Assembly: GCA_015057605.1 (NCBI GenBank)
Contig: SVDX01000013.1
Coordinates: 1 to 62,662 of the forward strand
Length of the DNA: 62,662 bases
Direction: 5' to 3'
Source of the DNA: Lachnospira sp.
GTDB lineage: Bacteria; Bacillota; Clostridia; Lachnospirales; Lachnospiraceae
The notes beneath the pieces were generated by a model, which saw only the letters and a program-made list of their open reading frames with translations, was not told the DNA's origin and made no database searches. Both the position numbers and the translations under genes were made by a program. Shown here in pieces: positions 24,300 through 34,034 of this stretch; position 1 is the stretch's first letter; every line of letters starts with the position of its first letter.

Positions 24300-26399
24300 A
24301 TGCAAAAGGATATTATTGCAAATGTAGCATTGAAATTTTTGGATAATTCCATGAATGGATGTGTATGCTATCAGGCGATAGATGATAAGCTTTATATTGC
24401 ATACTGTAATGAAAATTACCTTAAGATGTTTGATACAACTAAAGAAAGAATGGATGCTTTCTGCGTAGACATTGAAAAGGCAGATAAATGGGGATATTTA
24501 AAGAAAATGTTAGGTACACAGGAGACACATGTGTACTCGGATTATTATGAGAAAAAAGATTTATATTTGAAGATACAGGCATTTGGTATTGATGAAGACC
24601 TTATTTGTTGTGTTGTTAATGATGTTACTGAATATGAGAAGGCGAAGGATGCAAATCAAAAGCTACTTAATCAGGTAAAGGCATCAGAGGAACAATACAA
24701 ATATCAGGTGGATTTATTAGAGGCTACACAAAAGCAACTTACAAAGAGCAAGAAGCTTTATAAGCTTATTTCAGAAATGTCTAATGATGCATTTTTGTAT
24801 AGAGATTATATATCTGGTGATTATCGTGTATCTATGCGTTGGCATGAATTGTTTGGAGTAGAGTCTGAGTTTGATGCAGAGAAGTTTCTTATACTTTTAA
24901 GACCAAGTGATTCAAAGAATTTTATTCTTACAAGAGAGTCTGCAGTTAAGGTAAAGGCTACTTCATATGAGATAGAATTTTGCCTTGATAAATCAGACAG
25001 ATGGATTGAAGCAGATGTTAAGCTTATATATAATGATAAAGGCATAATAACAGATGAAATATATTTCTTTAAGGATATTACTGATCTTAAACAACAAAAG
25101 ATGGAGCTTGAGCATTGGGCATACTTTGATATACTTACAGGGCTTTATAACAGAAATTATTTTTCAAGCGTTCTTGAAGCTGATATTCAAAGAGCTAAGG
25201 CAAATAATACTTCGCTGTATGTAATGTATATTGATATTGATGACTTTAAAAAGACTAATGATAGTCTTGGCTTTGAGGTTGGAGATGAGCTGATACTTCA
25301 ATTTAGTAAGGTCTTGAAAAAATATAAATCAAGTACAGTTTCAATATCCAGATTTAACAGTGATGAATTTGTTATTGCGGTATACGATGGCAGCAAGGCT
25401 GTTGTTGAACGATTATATAATGACATCAGAAAGCATTTAGAAAAGCCGATACATTTAAGCAATGGTGTTGATTTATACATAACAATAAGCGTAGGCGTGG
25501 TTGAATATCCTGGTAATGGTTCAACTGCAATAGAGCTTATTGGTAATGCGGATATTGCAATGTACGAGGTTAAAGAAAATGGTAAAAATGGTATTAAGTT
25601 CTTTGAAAAAACACTCTTAGATAAATTCTTAAGAAATGTTTTGATTGAGAATAAGCTTAAAAGAGCAATAGAAGAACAAAGCTTTGAAATTAGATACCAA
25701 CCACAGTTTGATGCTATATCAGGTGTACTTCGTGGTGTAGAGGCTTTGATTCGTTGGCAGGATGGAGAAGAATATATTCCACCATTACAGTTTATACCAA
25801 TTGCAGAAAAGAATGGAAGTATAGTTGCAATTGGTAACTGGGTAATGAGAACTGCATTAGAGGATTTTAGAGAATGGAAAGAGAATTATGGCTATGATGG
25901 CGTTATGTCTATCAATATTTCGCCAATCCAATTTAAGGATAAGAGTTTTGAAGAAACTGTAAAAGCATTTCTTGTTGGCTCAAAGACTGAACCTGCAAGT
26001 CTTGAACTTGAAATTACTGAAAGCGTTTTCTTAGATGATATGGAAACGACAGTTGAGCTTATTAAGAGATTAAGGAATATAGGTATTAAAATATCTTTGG
26101 ATGATTTTGGTACAGGCTATTCATCGTTATCTTATCTTAAGAATATACCAATTGATACCTTGAAAATTGATAAGAGCTTTATTGATACTATGATTTCAGA
26201 AGAGACTACTAATATTATTACAAGTTCTCTAATTGATATGGTTCAAAAGCTTGGTTTTGAGACAATTGCAGAAGGTGTTGAAACAGAAGAACAGCTAAGA
26301 TATTTAAAACAGGTTAATTGTGATAATATTCAGGGCTTTTTACTTGGAAAGCCTATGACTAAGGAGAATATTATAGAGCTTCTTAAAAAAATGAAATAG
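24300..26399 (+). CDS. PAS-GGDEF-EAL protein, probable c-di-GMP phosphodiesterase
   Basis: The 699-residue soluble protein has N-terminal sensor regions (PAS-like, about 10-110 and 160-270, separated by a coiled coil), a GGDEF domain (about 275-435) and an EAL domain (about 450-695). The GGDEF signature is replaced by NSDEF (353-357), so cyclase activity is probably lost. The EAL motif E481-A-L-I-R-W, DDFGTGYSS and the late catalytic residues in AEGVET look intact. The prediction is c-di-GMP hydrolysis to pGpG with a GTP-sensing GGDEF. ATG 24300 follows GGAGG by 9 nt. It may share the promoter of the YfbR-like gene. Confidence 0.88.
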   Translation: MQKDIIANVALKFLDNSMNGCVCYQAIDDKLYIAYCNENYLKMFDTTKERMDAFCVDIEKADKWGYLKKMLGTQETHVYSDYYEKKDLYLKIQAFGIDEDLICCVVNDVTEYEKAKDANQKLLNQVKASEEQYKYQVDLLEATQKQLTKSKKLYKLISEMSNDAFLYRDYISGDYRVSMRWHELFGVESEFDAEKFLILLRPSDSKNFILTRESAVKVKATSYEIEFCLDKSDRWIEADVKLIYNDKGIITDEIYFFKDITDLKQQKMELEHWAYFDILTGLYNRNYFSSVLEADIQRAKANNTSLYVMYIDIDDFKKTNDSLGFEVGDELILQFSKVLKKYKSSTVSISRFNSDEFVIAVYDGSKAVVERLYNDIRKHLEKPIHLSNGVDLYITISVGVVEYPGNGSTAIELIGNADIAMYEVKENGKNGIKFFEKTLLDKFLRNVLIENKLKRAIEEQSFEIRYQPQFDAISGVLRGVEALIRWQDGEEYIPPLQFIPIAEKNGSIVAIGNWVMRTALEDFREWKENYGYDGVMSINISPIQFKDKSFEETVKAFLVGSKTEPASLELEITESVFLDDMETTVELIKRLRNIGIKISLDDFGTGYSSLSYLKNIPIDTLKIDKSFIDTMISEETTNIITSSLIDMVQKLGFETIAEGVETEEQLRYLKQVNCDNIQGFLLGKPMTKENIIELLKKMK

Positions 26400-26411
26400 G
26401 ATGGATGAAAA

Positions 26412-27770
26412 ATGCTATTTGGCAGAAGCAAGGAATTAAAGGAACTTGAAGATCAATATAGTGCTGCTAAGAATACCATTACAATGCTATATGGTCGTAA
26501 AGACATAGGAAAGACAAGCCTTATAAAGGAATTTTTAAATGGTAAGACATATATATATTATGAGGCAGTCTTAGCATCAGAAAAAGAGCAGTATAATCTG
26601 TTCTATAATACAGTTAATGATAAAATAACCACTATCAACGATAGTGGTTATGGTTCGTTGTTTGAAGCTATTTTGCAAATGGATAAAAAAGTAGTTTTGG
26701 TCATTGAAGAATTTCAAAATATTGCAAGATACAACAAAGCCTTCATGAACGAGCTTGTTAATACAGTGTCTATGGATACAAATAATCAGCTGACGGTTAT
26801 ACTTACAAGCTCATCAGTAAACTGGATTGAGAACAATTTGGTTGCGGCAATAGGTATGAACGCTATGTATATATCGTCATTTATTAAGCTAAAGGAATTA
26901 AACTTTGTGGATACCGTAAAAATGTTTGCAAAATATGATATTATGGATGCAATTACGGTATATGCCATAACAGGTGGTGTTCCAGGATATTTAAGAAATT
27001 TTTCTGATAAGCAAAGTATAAAAGAAAATATTTGCAATAGTATTCTTAATCCGTGTTCAAATATGAGTAATGCAGCATATGTTTTTTTGAAAGATGAGCT
27101 ACGTGAAATATCAACTTATTCAACGATTTTGAAGGCTTTAGCCGAGGGCAGATATAAGTTAAATGATTTATATACTTATACTGAATTTGGTAGAGATAAG
27201 ATAAGCGTTTATATGAAAAACCTTATGGGACTTGAGCTTATTGAAAAAATGTTTTCTTATGATGTAAATGATAAGGTTAACACTAAGAAAGGTATGTATA
27301 AGATAAAAACAGGTTATATGGAGTTTTACTATAAATTCATATATCCTAATCAGACTGATATGAATATGCTATCAGCGCAAGAATTTTATGATAAGCATAT
27401 TGATAGTAATATGCAAGAATTTATTAGCGAAGCATTTATAAAGGTGTGTACAGAATATCTTGAATTACTTGCTTCAATTCGACAGCTACCACTTGAAACG
27501 GTTGCAAGAAAAAGTCGTTGGTGGGGCAAAAATGGTAACATAGATATTATATTTGAAGGCGAGGATGGTAAATGCCTTGCAGGAAAATGCAATTGCACTG
27601 AGGATGCTATGAAGTACAGCGATTATGAGGATTTGGTTGAGTGTATGAAACTTGCTAAAATTGAGCCTGAATATATATATTTATTCTCTAAGGGAACATT
27701 TGGCGCAAGATTACAAGAGCTTGCTAAGTCTGATAAGAGAGTTGCATTAATAAGTATTGATGATTTTTAG
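26412..27770 (+). CDS. ATPase with C-terminal DUF234-like domain
   Basis: The 452-residue protein is an archaeal-type STAND/AAA ATPase: P-loop GRKDIGKTS (28-36), Walker B VVLVIEEFQ (about 94-102), a sensor-like TSSS, then a winged-helix region and a C-terminal DUF234 segment with RKSRWWGKNGNIDII, a stretch shared with restriction-type nuclease folds. Functions of the family are poorly known. It is 12 bp after the EAL gene. Codons 72-80 contain a perfect 12-bp inverted repeat (26625-26636 and 26640-26651). Confidence 0.8.
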   Translation: MLFGRSKELKELEDQYSAAKNTITMLYGRKDIGKTSLIKEFLNGKTYIYYEAVLASEKEQYNLFYNTVNDKITTINDSGYGSLFEAILQMDKKVVLVIEEFQNIARYNKAFMNELVNTVSMDTNNQLTVILTSSSVNWIENNLVAAIGMNAMYISSFIKLKELNFVDTVKMFAKYDIMDAITVYAITGGVPGYLRNFSDKQSIKENICNSILNPCSNMSNAAYVFLKDELREISTYSTILKALAEGRYKLNDLYTYTEFGRDKISVYMKNLMGLELIEKMFSYDVNDKVNTKKGMYKIKTGYMEFYYKFIYPNQTDMNMLSAQEFYDKHIDSNMQEFISEAFIKVCTEYLELLASIRQLPLETVARKSRWWGKNGNIDIIFEGEDGKCLAGKCNCTEDAMKYSDYEDLVECMKLAKIEPEYIYLFSKGTFGARLQELAKSDKRVALISIDDF

Positions 27771-27779
27771 GAGAAACGA

Positions 27780-29771
27780 ATGTCAAAATCATTATTTATA
27801 GCCGAAAAGCCAAGTGTTGCACAGGAATTTGCAAAGGCTCTTAAGGCAAATATGTCAAGGAAAGATGGTTATTTGGAATCTGAGGATTACATAGTAACAT
27901 GGTGTGTCGGACATCTTGTTACTATGAGCTATCCTGAATGTTATGATGAAGCATTGAAAAGATGGACTTTAGATACTTTGCCATTTTTACCAAAGGAATG
28001 GAAATATGAGGTAATACCTGCGGTAAAGAAACAATTTGATATAGTGAGTGGCCTTTTGAACAGGGATGATGTTACAACGATATATGTTTGTACCGACTCT
28101 GGACGTGAAGGAGAATACATTTACAGATTGGTTGAACAATTAGCAGGTGTCTCACATAAAAATAGAAAAAGAGTATGGATTGATTCGCAGACAGAAGAGG
28201 AAATTTTAAGAGGAATAAAAGAAGCAAAGGATTTATCAAATTATGATAATCTTTCTTCTTCAGCCTACTTAAGAGCTAAAGAAGACTATCTGATGGGAAT
28301 CAATTTTTCACGTCTTTTGACACTAAAATATGGTTATACTATTAAGCAGTTTTTAAATCTTGATAAAATGGTTATTTCTGTAGGACGCGTTATGACATGC
28401 GTGCTTGGTATGGTGGTAAGAAGAGAACGTGAAATACGCGAATTTGTAAAGATGCCATTTTACAGAGTACTTGCAAAACTTAATTTATTTGATAATGAAA
28501 TAGAAGCAGAATGGCGAGCGGTAGAGGGTTCGAAATATTACAACACACCATTTTTATATAAGGAAAATGGCTTTAAAGAAAGAGAAAAAGCAGAAGAACT
28601 TTTGAACCTGCTTAACTTAAAACAACCAATAGAAGCCGTTGTAAATGAGATAGAAAATAAAAAAGAAACAAAAAATCCACCGCTTTTATACAATCTTGCG
28701 GAATTGCAAAATGATTGTTCAAAGCTTCTAAAAATAAGTCCAGATGAGACGCTTAGAATAACACAAGAGCTTTATGAAAAGAAACTTGTTACATATCCAA
28801 GAACGGATGCAAGAGTGTTATCAAGTGCGGTATGTAAGGAAATATATAAAAACATAAGTGGACTTAAAAATTATCCTATGGCACAAGATTTTGTGCAGGA
28901 AATTTTGGAAAAAGGAAATTACAAAAATATAGCGAAAAGTAAATATTGCAATGATAAACAGATAACAGATCACTACGCAATAATACCTACAGGTCAAGGC
29001 TTATCGGCGCTTAATACTCTGCCTGATAAGTCAAAGTGTGTATATGAGGCGATAGTGAGAAGGTTTTTAAGCATTTTCTATCCGCCTGCTGTTTATCAAA
29101 GATATAATTTGACAGTGGATATTCAAAATGAAAAGCTGTTTGCTGGCTTTAAGATGCTTGTACAAGAGGGATATCTTAAGGTTACGGCACTTAGCTTTGT
29201 AAAGAAAAAGGAAAATGATGAAGGTGATGCATTTAAAGCAGATGCAACATTTATGGATGCGTTAAAGCATTTAAAAAAGGGTGATGCAGTTGCGGTAAAT
29301 GATTTATTTATAAAAGAGGGTGAAACATCACCGCCAAAGCGTTACAATTCAGGTTCAATGATACTTGCGATGGAAAACGCGGGGCAACTTATAGAGGATG
29401 AGGACTTAAGAGCACAAATTAAAGGCGCAGGAATTGGCACTAGTGCAACAAGAGCTGAGATACTAAAGAAATTGGTCAATATAAAATATATTGCCCTAAA
29501 CGAAAAAACACAGATTATAACACCTACCTTAGTTGGTGAGCTTGTGTTTGATGTCGTGAACTGTTCGATAAAACAAATGCTTAATCCGGAACTTACAGCA
29601 AGCTGGGAAAAAGGGCTTACATACGTTGCGGAGGGTACAATAACTACAGAAGAATATATGGAAAAATTAGAGCATTTTATAAGAAGCCGTACTAATGGAG
29701 TTATGGCTTTGAACAATCAGTATCAGCTAAGAGCGTGTTTTGACGCTGTTGCAAGGAATTATAGAAAATAA
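27780..29771 (+). CDS. topB: DNA topoisomerase III
   Basis: A type IA topoisomerase that decatenates DNA through a single-strand break. The 663-residue protein has the Toprim start SLFIAEKPSVAQEFAKAL, an acidic CTDSGREGEYI, and catalytic Tyr339 in VTYPRTDAR. The C-terminal zinc-binding domain found in longer homologues is absent; the sequence ends soon after the last core motif (LEHFIRSR). It follows the ATPase gene by 9 bp with a GGAG site and precedes glmS by 12 bp. Confidence 0.92.
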   Translation: MSKSLFIAEKPSVAQEFAKALKANMSRKDGYLESEDYIVTWCVGHLVTMSYPECYDEALKRWTLDTLPFLPKEWKYEVIPAVKKQFDIVSGLLNRDDVTTIYVCTDSGREGEYIYRLVEQLAGVSHKNRKRVWIDSQTEEEILRGIKEAKDLSNYDNLSSSAYLRAKEDYLMGINFSRLLTLKYGYTIKQFLNLDKMVISVGRVMTCVLGMVVRREREIREFVKMPFYRVLAKLNLFDNEIEAEWRAVEGSKYYNTPFLYKENGFKEREKAEELLNLLNLKQPIEAVVNEIENKKETKNPPLLYNLAELQNDCSKLLKISPDETLRITQELYEKKLVTYPRTDARVLSSAVCKEIYKNISGLKNYPMAQDFVQEILEKGNYKNIAKSKYCNDKQITDHYAIIPTGQGLSALNTLPDKSKCVYEAIVRRFLSIFYPPAVYQRYNLTVDIQNEKLFAGFKMLVQEGYLKVTALSFVKKKENDEGDAFKADATFMDALKHLKKGDAVAVNDLFIKEGETSPPKRYNSGSMILAMENAGQLIEDEDLRAQIKGAGIGTSATRAEILKKLVNIKYIALNEKTQIITPTLVGELVFDVVNCSIKQMLNPELTASWEKGLTYVAEGTITTEEYMEKLEHFIRSRTNGVMALNNQYQLRACFDAVARNYRK

Positions 29772-29783
29772 TAGGAGGCAATT

Positions 29784-31607
29784 ATGTGCGGAATAGTGGG
29801 CTATGTTGGAAAGAGAGATTGTGTTGATATACTTATTGATTCTCTTTCAAAATTGGAGTACAGAGGATATGATTCAGCGGGGATAGCTGTATTTGAAGAA
29901 GGAAAAATTGTAGTTGAAAAATCTAAGGGACGTTTAGTGGATTTGCAATTGAAGATGCAAGACAATAATTCAAGACCTAATGGTGTGTGCGGAATAGGGC
30001 ATACGAGATGGGCTACACATGGTGAACCATCGGATGTTAATTCTCATCCACATGGTAATAAAAGAGTATCAATCGTTCATAACGGAATTATTGAAAATTA
30101 TAAGGAAATTAAGCAGTTTCTTGAAAATGAAGGCTATATATTTGAGAGTCAGACAGATACAGAAACAGTTGCAAAACTGTTGGATTACTATTACGAAGGT
30201 GATCCGTTAACAACAATAATAAAAACAATTAGTGAGATACGTGGTTCATATGCGCTTGGAATAATTTTTTCAGATTTTCCTAATCAAATATTTGCGGTGA
30301 GAAAGGATAGCCCATTGATAATAGGGCTTTCTAACGATGAGAATTATATAGCGTCAGATGTACCGGCGATTTTAAAATATACACGTAATTATTACTTGCT
30401 TGAAAGTAATGAGATAGCAGTAATAAGTAGTGACAATGTAAATATTTATGATATACACAAAAGACCAATTTCTAAAGAGGTAAAGGTTGCAGATTGGGAT
30501 ATGGATGCAGCTGAAAAAGGTGGCTTTAAGCATTTTATGCTAAAAGAAATATATGAACAGCCTAATGCAATAGCAACAACTATACTTCCAAGAATTGTAG
30601 ATGACATTCCAGATTTAACAGAGGCAGGAATAAATGTTGAGTCTTTAAAACAATATAAGCAAATATTTATCGTGGCATGTGGCACTGCAATGCACGCAGG
30701 TGTGGTGGGTAAATATGTGATTGAACGAATGGCGAGAGTTCAGGTGCATGTTGATATAGCATCAGAATTTAGATATAGAAATCCAATACTTAGTAAAGAG
30801 GATTTGTGCATAGTAATTTCACAATCGGGTGAAACAGCAGATACCTTAGCGGCACTCAAATTGGCAAAACAAATGGGTGCTAAGACATTGGCAATAGTTA
30901 ATGTTAAGGGATCTTCAATAGCAAGAGAAGCCGATAATGTTATATATACACATGCGGGTCCTGAGATATCGGTTGCATCGACTAAAGCATATTCTGTTCA
31001 GCTTGCAGTAATGTATTTGTTCGCCTTTGAACTTGCATTTGCAAAGGGACAAATATCAAAAGAGGAATGTAAGCGACTGACAAAGATATTAATGACTGTT
31101 CCAGAGATGATAGAGACTATGCTTTATAGCACAGAGGCTTGTAAATTTGCAGCATCAAGATTAATTAATTCTGATAGTTTGCTTTATATAGGCAGAGGTC
31201 TTGATTATGCACTTAGTATGGAAGGCTCATTAAAATTAAAGGAAATATCATATATACATTCAGAAACATATGCTGCTGGAGAACTTAAGCATGGAACAAT
31301 TTCATTGGTAACGGAAGGAATGCCGGTTATTGCCGTGGTTACACAAAATAGTCTTAAAGAAAAGACTATAAGCAATATAAAGGAAGTTAAGGCAAGAGGC
31401 GCTAAGGTAATAATGATTTGCGATGAAAATATGCCTGAAGATAAAGAAGTGGCAGATTTTATGATAACAATACCATGCATAGAGGAGTGTTTAACACCTA
31501 TACTTGCTTGCGTTCCACTTCAATTAGTCGCATATTATACCTCGGTTTTAAAGGGCTTGGATGTAGATAAACCAAGAAATTTGGCAAAATCAGTAACAGT
31601 AGAGTAA
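29784..31607 (+). CDS. glmS: Glutamine-fructose-6-phosphate aminotransferase
   Basis: GlmS makes glucosamine-6-phosphate from fructose-6-phosphate and glutamine, the first step to peptidoglycan amino sugars. The 607-residue protein has the N-terminal nucleophile Cys2 in MCGIVGYVG, the glutaminase motifs YRGYDSAG and GHTRWATHG, two SIS domains with SQSGETADT, and the C-terminal DKPRNLAKSVTVE. Only 12 bp separate it from topB, so there is no room for the glmS ribozyme that precedes this gene in many Firmicutes. A GGAGG site precedes the ATG. Confidence 0.96.
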   Translation: MCGIVGYVGKRDCVDILIDSLSKLEYRGYDSAGIAVFEEGKIVVEKSKGRLVDLQLKMQDNNSRPNGVCGIGHTRWATHGEPSDVNSHPHGNKRVSIVHNGIIENYKEIKQFLENEGYIFESQTDTETVAKLLDYYYEGDPLTTIIKTISEIRGSYALGIIFSDFPNQIFAVRKDSPLIIGLSNDENYIASDVPAILKYTRNYYLLESNEIAVISSDNVNIYDIHKRPISKEVKVADWDMDAAEKGGFKHFMLKEIYEQPNAIATTILPRIVDDIPDLTEAGINVESLKQYKQIFIVACGTAMHAGVVGKYVIERMARVQVHVDIASEFRYRNPILSKEDLCIVISQSGETADTLAALKLAKQMGAKTLAIVNVKGSSIAREADNVIYTHAGPEISVASTKAYSVQLAVMYLFAFELAFAKGQISKEECKRLTKILMTVPEMIETMLYSTEACKFAASRLINSDSLLYIGRGLDYALSMEGSLKLKEISYIHSETYAAGELKHGTISLVTEGMPVIAVVTQNSLKEKTISNIKEVKARGAKVIMICDENMPEDKEVADFMITIPCIEECLTPILACVPLQLVAYYTSVLKGLDVDKPRNLAKSVTVE

Positions 31608-31642
31608 AAAATACATTGACTATTTTAAGTCTTTGTGAGAAA

Positions 31643-31663
31643 ATACATAAGATAATTATGTAT
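31643..31663. promoter_or_regulatory. Dyad-symmetric site before the NifU-like gene
   Basis: atacataa (31643-31650) and ttatgtat (31656-31663) are perfect complements with a 5-nt spacer. The right arm overlaps a TATAAT (31661-31666), so binding could block transcription. The binding factor is unknown. Confidence 0.5.
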
Positions 31664-31693
31664 AATAAATATACATCTGAAAGGAGTTTTATA

Positions 31694-32386
31694 ATGATTT
31701 ATTCACATGAAGTAGAAAAAATGTGTCCTGTAGCTCAAGGCGTAAGACACGGTGCTGCACCAATTCCTGAAGAAGGAAGATGGGTTCAGGCTAAAGAAGT
31801 AAAAGATATTAACGGTTTAACACACGGTGTAGGCTGGTGTGCTCCACAACAGGGTGCATGTAAGTTAACACTTAATGTTAAAGAAGGTATTATACAGGAA
31901 GCATTAGTTGAGACAATTGGATGTTCAGGTATGACACACTCAGCAGCTATGGCTTCAGAAATTTTACCAGGTAGAACTGTATTAGAAGCTCTTAACACAG
32001 ACTTAGTTTGTGATGCTATTAACACAGCTATGAGAGAATTATTCTTACAGATCGTTTATGGTAGAACACAATCTGCATTCTCAGAAGATGGTCTTCCAGT
32101 AGGTGCAGGTCTTGAAGACTTAGGAAAGGGTCTTAGATCTCAGGTTGGTACTATGTATGGTACACTTAAGAAAGGTCCTCGTTACCTTGAAATGGCAGAA
32201 GGTTATGTAACAGGTATTGCTCTTGATGAAGAAGATCAAATCATTGGTTACCAATTTGTAAGTCTTGGTAAGATGACAGACTTTATCAAGAAGGGTGATG
32301 ATCCTAACACAGCATGGGAAAAGGCAAAAGGCCAATATGGTAGAGTTGCAGATGCTGCTAAGATTATCGATCCAAGAGAAGAATAA
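31694..32386 (+). CDS. NifU-like iron-sulfur scaffold protein
   Basis: The 230-residue protein has an IscU/NifU-type core with conserved Cys49 (GWCAPQ), Cys56 (GACK), Cys77 in TIGCSGMTHSAAMASEIL and Cys106, plus Cys11 near the N-terminus. Scaffold proteins of this type hold nascent Fe-S clusters, but this Clostridia-type version has a long C-terminal extension (about 115-230) and is normally found beside a GGGtGRT gene, as here. ATG 31694 follows AAGGAG; the longer frame upstream has no site. The pair shares a dyad-symmetric upstream element. Confidence 0.82.
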   Translation: MIYSHEVEKMCPVAQGVRHGAAPIPEEGRWVQAKEVKDINGLTHGVGWCAPQQGACKLTLNVKEGIIQEALVETIGCSGMTHSAAMASEILPGRTVLEALNTDLVCDAINTAMRELFLQIVYGRTQSAFSEDGLPVGAGLEDLGKGLRSQVGTMYGTLKKGPRYLEMAEGYVTGIALDEEDQIIGYQFVSLGKMTDFIKKGDDPNTAWEKAKGQYGRVADAAKIIDPREE

Positions 32387-32406
32387 TAGAAGGAGGACTT
32401 TTTCAA

Positions 32407-33417
32407 ATGGCTTTATTTGAATCATATGAAAGAAGAATAGATAAAATCAATGCTGTATTAAACAGCTATGGTATTGCTTCAATTGAAGAAGCTGAAAAGA
32501 TTACAAAAGATGCCGGTTTAGATGTTTACAATCAGATTAAGGGCATTCAACCAATTTGTTTTGAAAATGCATGCTGGGCATACATCGTAGGTGCAGCTAT
32601 TGCTATTAAGAAGAATTGTAGAAGAGCTGCAGATGCTGCTGCCGCAATCGGTGAAGGTTTACAGGCATTCTGTATTCCAGGTTCTGTTGCTGATCAAAGA
32701 AAGGTTGGTTTAGGACATGGTAACTTAGGTAAGATGTTACTTGAAGAAGATACAGATTGTTTCGCATTCTTAGCAGGTCATGAATCATTTGCTGCTGCTG
32801 AAGGTGCAATTGGTATCGCTGAAAAGGCTAACAAGGTTAGAAAGAAACCATTAAGAGTTATCTTAAATGGTTTAGGTAAGGATGCTGCTCAAATCATCTC
32901 AAGAATCAACGGTTTTACATATGTTGAAACAGAGATGGATTACTATACAGGTGAAGTTAAGGAAGTATTTAGAAAATCATACTCAACAGGTCTTCGTTCA
33001 AAGGTTAACTGCTACGGCGCTAACGATGTAACAGAAGGTGTTGCTATTATGCATAAGGAAGCAGTTGACGTATCTATTACAGGTAACTCAACTAACCCAA
33101 CAAGATTCCAACATCCTGTTGCAGGTACTTATAAGAAAGAATGTATCGAACAAGGCAAGAAGTACTTCTCAGTAGCTTCAGGCGGTGGTACAGGTCGTAC
33201 ATTACATCCAGATAATATGGCAGCAGGTCCTGCTTCATATGGTATGACAGATACTATGGGTCGTATGCACTCAGATGCTCAGTTCGCTGGTTCTTCATCA
33301 GTTCCTGCTCACGTAGAAATGATGGGCCTTATCGGTGCTGGTAACAACCCAATGGTTGGTATGACAGTTGCAGTTGCTGTTTCTATCCAGGAAGCTGCAG
33401 AACAAAACAAATTCTAA
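32407..33417 (+). CDS. GGGtGRT family protein
   Basis: The 336-residue protein carries the motif that names the family, GGGTGRT at 259-265, and a Gly/Ala-rich fold with repeated AGHESFAAAEGAIG and VEMMGLIGAGNNPMVGM stretches. Its biochemical role is not established to my knowledge; constant pairing with a NifU-like scaffold suggests Fe-S or sulfur metabolism. It is 20 bp after that gene, with an AGGAGG site, and both use host-optimal codons heavily, suggesting high expression. A strong terminator ends the operon. Confidence 0.88.
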   Translation: MALFESYERRIDKINAVLNSYGIASIEEAEKITKDAGLDVYNQIKGIQPICFENACWAYIVGAAIAIKKNCRRAADAAAAIGEGLQAFCIPGSVADQRKVGLGHGNLGKMLLEEDTDCFAFLAGHESFAAAEGAIGIAEKANKVRKKPLRVILNGLGKDAAQIISRINGFTYVETEMDYYTGEVKEVFRKSYSTGLRSKVNCYGANDVTEGVAIMHKEAVDVSITGNSTNPTRFQHPVAGTYKKECIEQGKKYFSVASGGGTGRTLHPDNMAAGPASYGMTDTMGRMHSDAQFAGSSSVPAHVEMMGLIGAGNNPMVGMTVAVAVSIQEAAEQNKF

Positions 33418-33443
33418 TATATTAAAAATATAATATGGGTTTG

Positions 33444-33479
33444 CGGACCTTCTGAATTCAATTGGAAGGTCCGTTTTTA
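33444..33479 (+). terminator. Terminator after the GGGtGRT gene
   Basis: cggaccttc (33444-33452) pairs with gaaggtccg (33465-33473), followed by TTTTTA. Confidence 0.88.
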
Positions 33480-33546
33480 TACCCATGATGTTAAAAAATA
33501 TGTAAATAGAGATGAAATACTGAATATTTTGGTGCGAGGAGAACAA

Positions 33547-34008
33547 ATGAAAAGAATTATTTATGCAATAATAGGAGCGGCTATAATATTTGCAATATTT
33601 TTTGCAATAACAGAAGTACGTAGAAATAGCTATGAAAAAAAGTCAACGAAGGTTGCGGAGAGATTTCTTAATCAATATGTAGCGATGGATACATTGGCAT
33701 TATCTACATATGTGGCAAAAGAGGTTGATTCTACATGGGATGACGATTTTTATAATATAGTAACAGAATATAATAAACATAGTGCTACATTTAGTTATAA
33801 GATTGAAGAAGTGTTGATATATCAAAAGCCTTTTGATGCATCATTTTGTGCAAAGGCCGGAGTTAAGGCTGATGATTTAGAGTATGTATCAGAGATTAAG
33901 GTAATTGTAACTGCAACTGCATATGGAGAAATATATACTAAAACTGCATATGTATATGTAGGACGAATTGATAAAGAATGGAAAATAGTATATCAGTCAG
34001 GATTGTAA
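33547..34008 (+). CDS. Membrane-anchored protein of unknown function
   Basis: A 153-residue protein with one N-terminal membrane helix (about 4-22) followed by a basic stretch and an extracytoplasmic domain of about 120 residues with alternating helix and beta strands (cystatin/NTF2-like in pattern, not proven). ATG 33547 is chosen because GAGGAG lies 5 nt upstream. The next gene, a Sel1-repeat lipoprotein, starts 26 bp later in the same direction, so both may act at the cell surface. No family recognised. Confidence 0.75.
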   Translation: MKRIIYAIIGAAIIFAIFFAITEVRRNSYEKKSTKVAERFLNQYVAMDTLALSTYVAKEVDSTWDDDFYNIVTEYNKHSATFSYKIEEVLIYQKPFDASFCAKAGVKADDLEYVSEIKVIVTATAYGEIYTKTAYVYVGRIDKEWKIVYQSGL

Positions 34009-34034
34009 CTTGATACAAAAGAAAGGTTTTGAAA

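Noticed and set aside
29772-29783. glmS ribozyme expected before glmS in Firmicutes
   Set aside because: Only 12 bp separate topB and glmS, too short for the ribozyme, and the catalytic core is not present in topB's end.
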